Assembly: GCA_029262715.1 (NCBI GenBank)
Contig: JAJCYX010000131.1
Location: 1 to 9,844, forward strand
Source of the DNA: Chloroflexota bacterium
Lineage (GTDB): Bacteria; Chloroflexota; Dehalococcoidia; Lucifugimonadales; Lucifugimonadaceae
Reading direction: 5' to 3'
DNA: 9,844 nt
In this document: positions 6,964 to 9,844 of the stretch, one piece after another
How positions within the stretch are numbered: position 1 is the first letter of the stretch
Layout: each line of letters begins with the position of its first letter
The notes under the pieces: generated by a model
What the model was told of the DNA's origin: nothing
The model's database searches: none
The model's input: only the letters and a program-made list of their open reading frames with translations
Made by a program: the position numbers and the translations under genes

Positions 6964-6994
6964 ACCGGGAACAGGATAATTCGAGCCGATTTTG

Positions 6995-7006
6995 GCGGTC
7001 GACCGC
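6995..7006. repeat. Perfect 12-base palindrome between npdG and the protease gene
   Basis: GCGGTC followed by its exact reverse complement GACCGC sits 32 bases after the npdG stop and 37 bases before the protease ATG. A second small inverted repeat, AACGCA (7014-7019) and TGCGTT (7026-7031), follows it. Neither is a convincing terminator, since there is no T-run. A dimeric regulator site or a weak hairpin is possible, or chance. Confidence 0.4.
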
Positions 7007-7042
7007 AACCCGCAACGCATGTTCGTGCGTTTCAATCAATAG

Positions 7043-8530
7043 ATGCGGACGCGTTTTCACAACTACACCTCAAGATCGCTGTCATCGGGCGTTGCAGCCT
7101 CAAGTCGTCGGATTTCGCTCGCAACGGCTGCTATCGCGGCTTTGCTTCTGCTGACACTCCCGCAGATTCCGCTCAGCGCCAACTCCCTTAGCGCGGACGC
7201 CGACATCATTCGAGACATATCGATTCAGCATGAGATTGAGTTTGGCAGCGGCGTTCACGTTCAGCTTGAGGCAGACATTAATTTTGCTGTGACTGAAGTG
7301 CGCGCAGTGTTCGCACCCGTTGGCGTAAGACGCATCTCTTCATACTCATACCCGAATTTCAATGTCTCCCCGGACGGCAAGAACCTGAATGCTGACTTCA
7401 TCATCCGCACCGGAGGAAGCGCATATGTGCCGCCGGGTACAGAGTTCGAGATAAATTTCGAGATTACTGGCGCTGACGGTTCTGTGACTTCGACCGAGAG
7501 TAAGCGGATTCTGTATCTCGATCCGACGAAAGACTGGCAGCTACTGACCGCTCCCGATATCCCGCTTGACTTCCACTACTACGGGTTCTCAAACGCCGTT
7601 GCCAGCAACCTCGCAAACCGGGTATCGGCAACATGGCTCGACATCACGAGTGCGATCGGCGTCGACTCAAACTCGGTCGAAAGGTTCAGGGCGGTCATCT
7701 ACCCGGACGTGCGCGAGATGAATGCTGTGTTCCCGCCAACCAGCGCCGCTTCAAGCGACGGCATCTTCTTTGGTGGGTTCGCCATGCAACGTTTCGGAGT
7801 TTTCGTGCTGGGAGGAGCGTGGCCGGACAGTGTTGTCCATGAACTGACTCACCTCATCGTAGACACAAAAGTGAACTCCGCACTCTCACCGGGCGTCCCT
7901 TCCTGGCTGCATGAAGGTCTGGCGCAGTTCTTCGAGACGGGAACGTCAAGCAGCTATACATCGCAACTCGGAAGGGCTGCGTCGGCTAACGAGCTGCTCA
8001 CGTTGCGCAACCGGAACACGGTTCCGGCCCGCAGCAATGAGATCGACCTTTTCTACACGCAGGTCGGGAGCTTTGTCGGCGAGTTGATCGAGGACCGGGG
8101 ACCGGAGTCGATGGCAGAGACTCTGCGGTTGATAAATGAAGGCAACACAGCGGTTGAGGCGGTTGAGATTGCATACGGTCAGCCGTTGTGGGAGCTGGAG
8201 AACGAGTGGCGGAGCCGACTTGGGGCGAGTGAACTCCCACCACCACCGCAGCCAACCGCCACTGCACCGGCGGTAAGCGAAACACCGACCGTAGCGACGG
8301 TTGAACCAACTTCAGTCACACAACAGAGTGTTGAAGACCCGACCGATGACAACACACTGCCGGATGTTGGTGTGGTTGCCGGTGGGGTGAGCGACACACC
8401 GGTCACGGAGCCAGATGATGACGGGTTCAACTGGACCGGGCCGCTGTTCGGGCTTGCTGCTGCAGGCATTGTCTTTTTCGTCTGGTCGTTCCGAGTGAAC
8501 CGCCGCCGATATCGCTCACTCCGCCGATAG
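7043..8530 (+). CDS. Membrane-anchored gluzincin metalloprotease, peptidase MA-like
   Basis: This 495-residue protein is a predicted extracytoplasmic zinc protease. After a basic start a hydrophobic segment (ISLATAAIAALLLLTLPQIPLSA, about 24-46) looks like a signal peptide. Residues about 55-160 form a beta-rich domain of alternating polar and hydrophobic strands (IQHEIEFGS, FEINFEITGAD). The catalytic part holds VVHELTHLIVD, with zinc ligands His266 and His270 and catalytic Glu267, then WLHEGLAQFFE (288-298), whose Glu291 is the expected third ligand. This is the peptidase MA-like arrangement. After about residue 397 a Pro/Thr/Val-rich stalk leads to a membrane helix (TGPLFGLAAAGIVFFVWSF, 465-483) and an Arg-rich tail, so the body is held outside the membrane. 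The ATG directly follows an in-frame stop (7040-7042) and lacks an obvious ribosome binding site. It lies 79 bases after npdG, so co-transcription is possible. The substrate is unknown. Confidence 0.88.
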   Translation: MRTRFHNYTSRSLSSGVAASSRRISLATAAIAALLLLTLPQIPLSANSLSADADIIRDISIQHEIEFGSGVHVQLEADINFAVTEVRAVFAPVGVRRISSYSYPNFNVSPDGKNLNADFIIRTGGSAYVPPGTEFEINFEITGADGSVTSTESKRILYLDPTKDWQLLTAPDIPLDFHYYGFSNAVASNLANRVSATWLDITSAIGVDSNSVERFRAVIYPDVREMNAVFPPTSAASSDGIFFGGFAMQRFGVFVLGGAWPDSVVHELTHLIVDTKVNSALSPGVPSWLHEGLAQFFETGTSSSYTSQLGRAASANELLTLRNRNTVPARSNEIDLFYTQVGSFVGELIEDRGPESMAETLRLINEGNTAVEAVEIAYGQPLWELENEWRSRLGASELPPPPQPTATAPAVSETPTVATVEPTSVTQQSVEDPTDDNTLPDVGVVAGGVSDTPVTEPDDDGFNWTGPLFGLAAAGIVFFVWSFRVNRRRYRSLRR

Positions 8531-8602
8531 ACTCCTATTAGTCTCGGCAATCGCAACCGCACATACTTCACTGCCCTGTTCAGATTCAGCTATCGTCTAA
8601 GG

Positions 8603-8645
8603 CACCCGGACAGCCACCCGAGTTCGGTTACCTACCTGTCACCCG
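8603..8645. repeat. Three CACCCG direct repeats upstream of the deacetylase gene
   Basis: CACCCG occurs at 8603-8608, 8615-8620 and 8640-8645 in the 151-base gap between the protease and deacetylase genes. Start-to-start distances are 12 and 25 bases, close to one and two helical turns. They could be regulator sites, but the motif is short and chance cannot be excluded. A weak sigma-70-like pair (TTCACT at 8567-8572, TATCGT at 8591-8596, 18-base spacer) lies just upstream. Confidence 0.25.
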
Positions 8646-8681
8646 TTGGCGACGTTTCACCTTCTTTCGCATTGATTTCAC

Positions 8682-9844
8682 ATGCAAAACCAGTCTTCAC
8701 CGACCGCTGCACTTGTCTACGCAGACGAGCTATCGCAGCACGTGCTTAGTCCAAATCACCCGATGAAGCCGGTCCGGCTTCGCTACATGCACGAGTTGAT
8801 GAAGGCATCAGGCTTGCTGGACTCACAGTCTTTGCTTCAGGTCGAACCTTCGATGGCCAGCAGGGACGAAATTCTTCGTTCCCACGACGCCGATTATGTC
8901 GACGCTGTGCAGGTAATCGGTTCTGGCGGCATCGTGCCGAGTATGCATGAGTTCGGTATCGGACCTGGCGATAATCCGCCACGCCTCGGCATGTACGATT
9001 CGACGGCGCTTGTTGTTGGCAGCACGCTGATGGCAACTCAGATGGTCAGGGATGGCAAAGCACCCGTTGCGTTCTCACCAGCGGGTGGCGTTCATCATCA
9101 CGCAATGTTCAACCGGGCGTCAGGTTTCGGCGTTTTCAACGATGCAGCAATAGCGATTCAGGGATTAGTCGATGACGGCTTGCGCGTTGCATACGTAGAT
9201 ATCGACTGCCACCATGGCGACGGTGTGCAGGCAGCGTTCTATCAAACCGACAGAGTGCTCACGATTTCGCTGCACGAAAGCGGTCAGTGGCTCTTCCCGG
9301 GCACCGGGTTTGTTGATGAGACTGGCACTGGTGACGGTGGAGGCTACTCGGTCAATGTGCCGCTGGCGCCGTACACGCAGGATGACCTCTGGTTGCGGAC
9401 GTTCGACCAGATCGTGCCTCCGCTTGTGCACGCTTATGAACCGGATTTGCTGTTCATCCAACTGGGCATCGACACGCACTTCCGGGATCCGCTGACTCAC
9501 CTGCAGTTGACGACCCAGGGATTCACGGCGGTCGTTTCACGTCTACTGAAGCTTGGGGTTGAGATCGGTAGCACGGTGGCTGTTGGCGGTGGCGGTTACG
9601 ACATGGGAGCGGTGTCCAGGGCGTGGACGATGGCGATGTCTGAGATGTCCGGGTTCGCTTTGCCTGATTCCATTCCATCCTCGTTCGACGCCGTAGCTAG
9701 CCTCGATTTCTTCGAAGACCGGCCGGGGCCAGCGCAGCAGGCCAATGACGTTGCCCGCGAAGTCGAAGAACGAGTCGGGCATCAGCGATTCGCCACGCAG
9801 CTGATAGTCACCGATCAACTCGCGATCCATCTTCTTGTCGGAGA
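8682..9844 (+). CDS. acuC: AcuC-like histone deacetylase family protein (3' end outside window)
   Basis: This is a class I-type zinc-dependent deacetylase of the AcuC group. In Bacillus, AcuC deacetylates and so activates acetyl-CoA synthetase; the substrate here is inferred at best. About 387 residues are present with no stop, close to full family length. Visible in order: VYADELSQHVLSPNHPMKPVR (12-32, family N-terminus), FGIGPGDNPP (91-100), SPAGGVHHHAM (132-142, catalytic His pair), RASGFGVFND (145-154), YVDIDCHHGDGVQ (171-183, zinc ligands Asp175 and His177), SLHESGQWLFPGTG (196-209), LGIDTHFRDP (261-270, zinc ligand Asp264) and VGGGGYDMGAVSRAW (301-315, catalytic Tyr306). All catalytic residues are kept. 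One His seems extra in the tandem-His loop, where most relatives have HH. The ATG at 8682 is the only start, as an in-frame TGA lies at 8673-8675 and the conserved N-terminus begins at once. No Shine-Dalgarno is seen. Confidence 0.95.
   Translation, partial: MQNQSSPTAALVYADELSQHVLSPNHPMKPVRLRYMHELMKASGLLDSQSLLQVEPSMASRDEILRSHDADYVDAVQVIGSGGIVPSMHEFGIGPGDNPPRLGMYDSTALVVGSTLMATQMVRDGKAPVAFSPAGGVHHHAMFNRASGFGVFNDAAIAIQGLVDDGLRVAYVDIDCHHGDGVQAAFYQTDRVLTISLHESGQWLFPGTGFVDETGTGDGGGYSVNVPLAPYTQDDLWLRTFDQIVPPLVHAYEPDLLFIQLGIDTHFRDPLTHLQLTTQGFTAVVSRLLKLGVEIGSTVAVGGGGYDMGAVSRAWTMAMSEMSGFALPDSIPSSFDAVASLDFFEDRPGPAQQANDVAREVEERVGHQRFATQLIVTDQLAIHLLVG

Noticed and set aside
6394..7035. A 213-codon open frame on the minus strand opposite npdG.
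   Set aside because: npdG on the plus strand carries full family motifs; the antisense product is Arg/Ser/Cys-rich with no recognisable domain, as expected of a shadow frame.
8179..8571. A minus-strand frame rich in Ser, Gly, Val and Thr opposite the protease stalk.
   Set aside because: The composition is the reverse reading of the Pro/Thr/Val-rich stalk; no domain or start context supports it.
9543..9844. A minus-strand frame at the window end whose first ~55 residues look protein-like (hydrophobic and acidic pattern, GC-rich third positions).
   Set aside because: It lies wholly antisense to the deacetylase frame, including the GGGGY active-site region, and its later part turns into Arg/His-rich shadow sequence. 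The plus frame continues in register with a plausible AcuC C-terminus. A convergent gene just beyond the window cannot be excluded.

Overview
This is an ordinary-looking bacterial chromosomal window of moderately high GC. It holds eight protein genes, two of them cut by the window edges. I see no rRNA, tRNA, CRISPR array, transposon or phage gene. An NADPH:F420 oxidoreductase implies a coenzyme F420 user. Together with an archaeal-like 2-keto-3-deoxysugar-acid dehydratase homologue, a MoxR/DUF58/DUF4129 operon, an AcuC-type deacetylase and frequent TTG/GTG starts, this makes me lean to Chloroflexota (for example a marine SAR202/Dehalococcoidia-like lineage). Actinobacteria are the main alternative. 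This placement is inference from gene content, not a phylogeny.

Layout. (1) 2-730, plus: the C-terminal part of pyruvate kinase. Its stop interlocks with the stop of the convergent gene that follows. (2) 727-5132, minus: a tight four-gene operon. In transcription order it encodes a small lipoprotein, a MoxR-type AAA+ ATPase, a DUF58 membrane protein and a polytopic DUF4129 membrane protein. The genes overlap or are separated by only 35 bases. (3) 5270-6157, minus: a fumarylacetoacetate hydrolase (FAH) superfamily enzyme most like 2-dehydro-3-deoxy-D-arabinonate dehydratase. (4) 6158-6303: a divergent intergenic region with two candidate promoters facing opposite ways and overlapping at their -10 boxes. 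(5) 6304-6963, plus: F420-dependent NADP oxidoreductase. (6) 7043-8530, plus: an exported, membrane-anchored gluzincin (peptidase MA-like) metalloprotease. (7) 8682-9844, plus: an AcuC-like histone-deacetylase-family enzyme, running off the window.

How the genes may work together. The operon is the clearest functional unit. In known MoxR/DUF58/DUF4129 clusters a MoxR ATPase is thought to act with a DUF58 protein and membrane partners, often including a TgpA-type transglutaminase, in cell-envelope assembly or stress. Here no transglutaminase is present and a lipoprotein leads the operon. The FAH enzyme and the F420 oxidoreductase may be co-regulated through their overlapping divergent promoters. 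The remaining genes have no obvious pathway link.

I did not find a clear undescribed system. The best leads are the lipoprotein-led envelope operon, the overlapping promoter pair, the anchored protease and an unusual extra histidine in the deacetylase active site.
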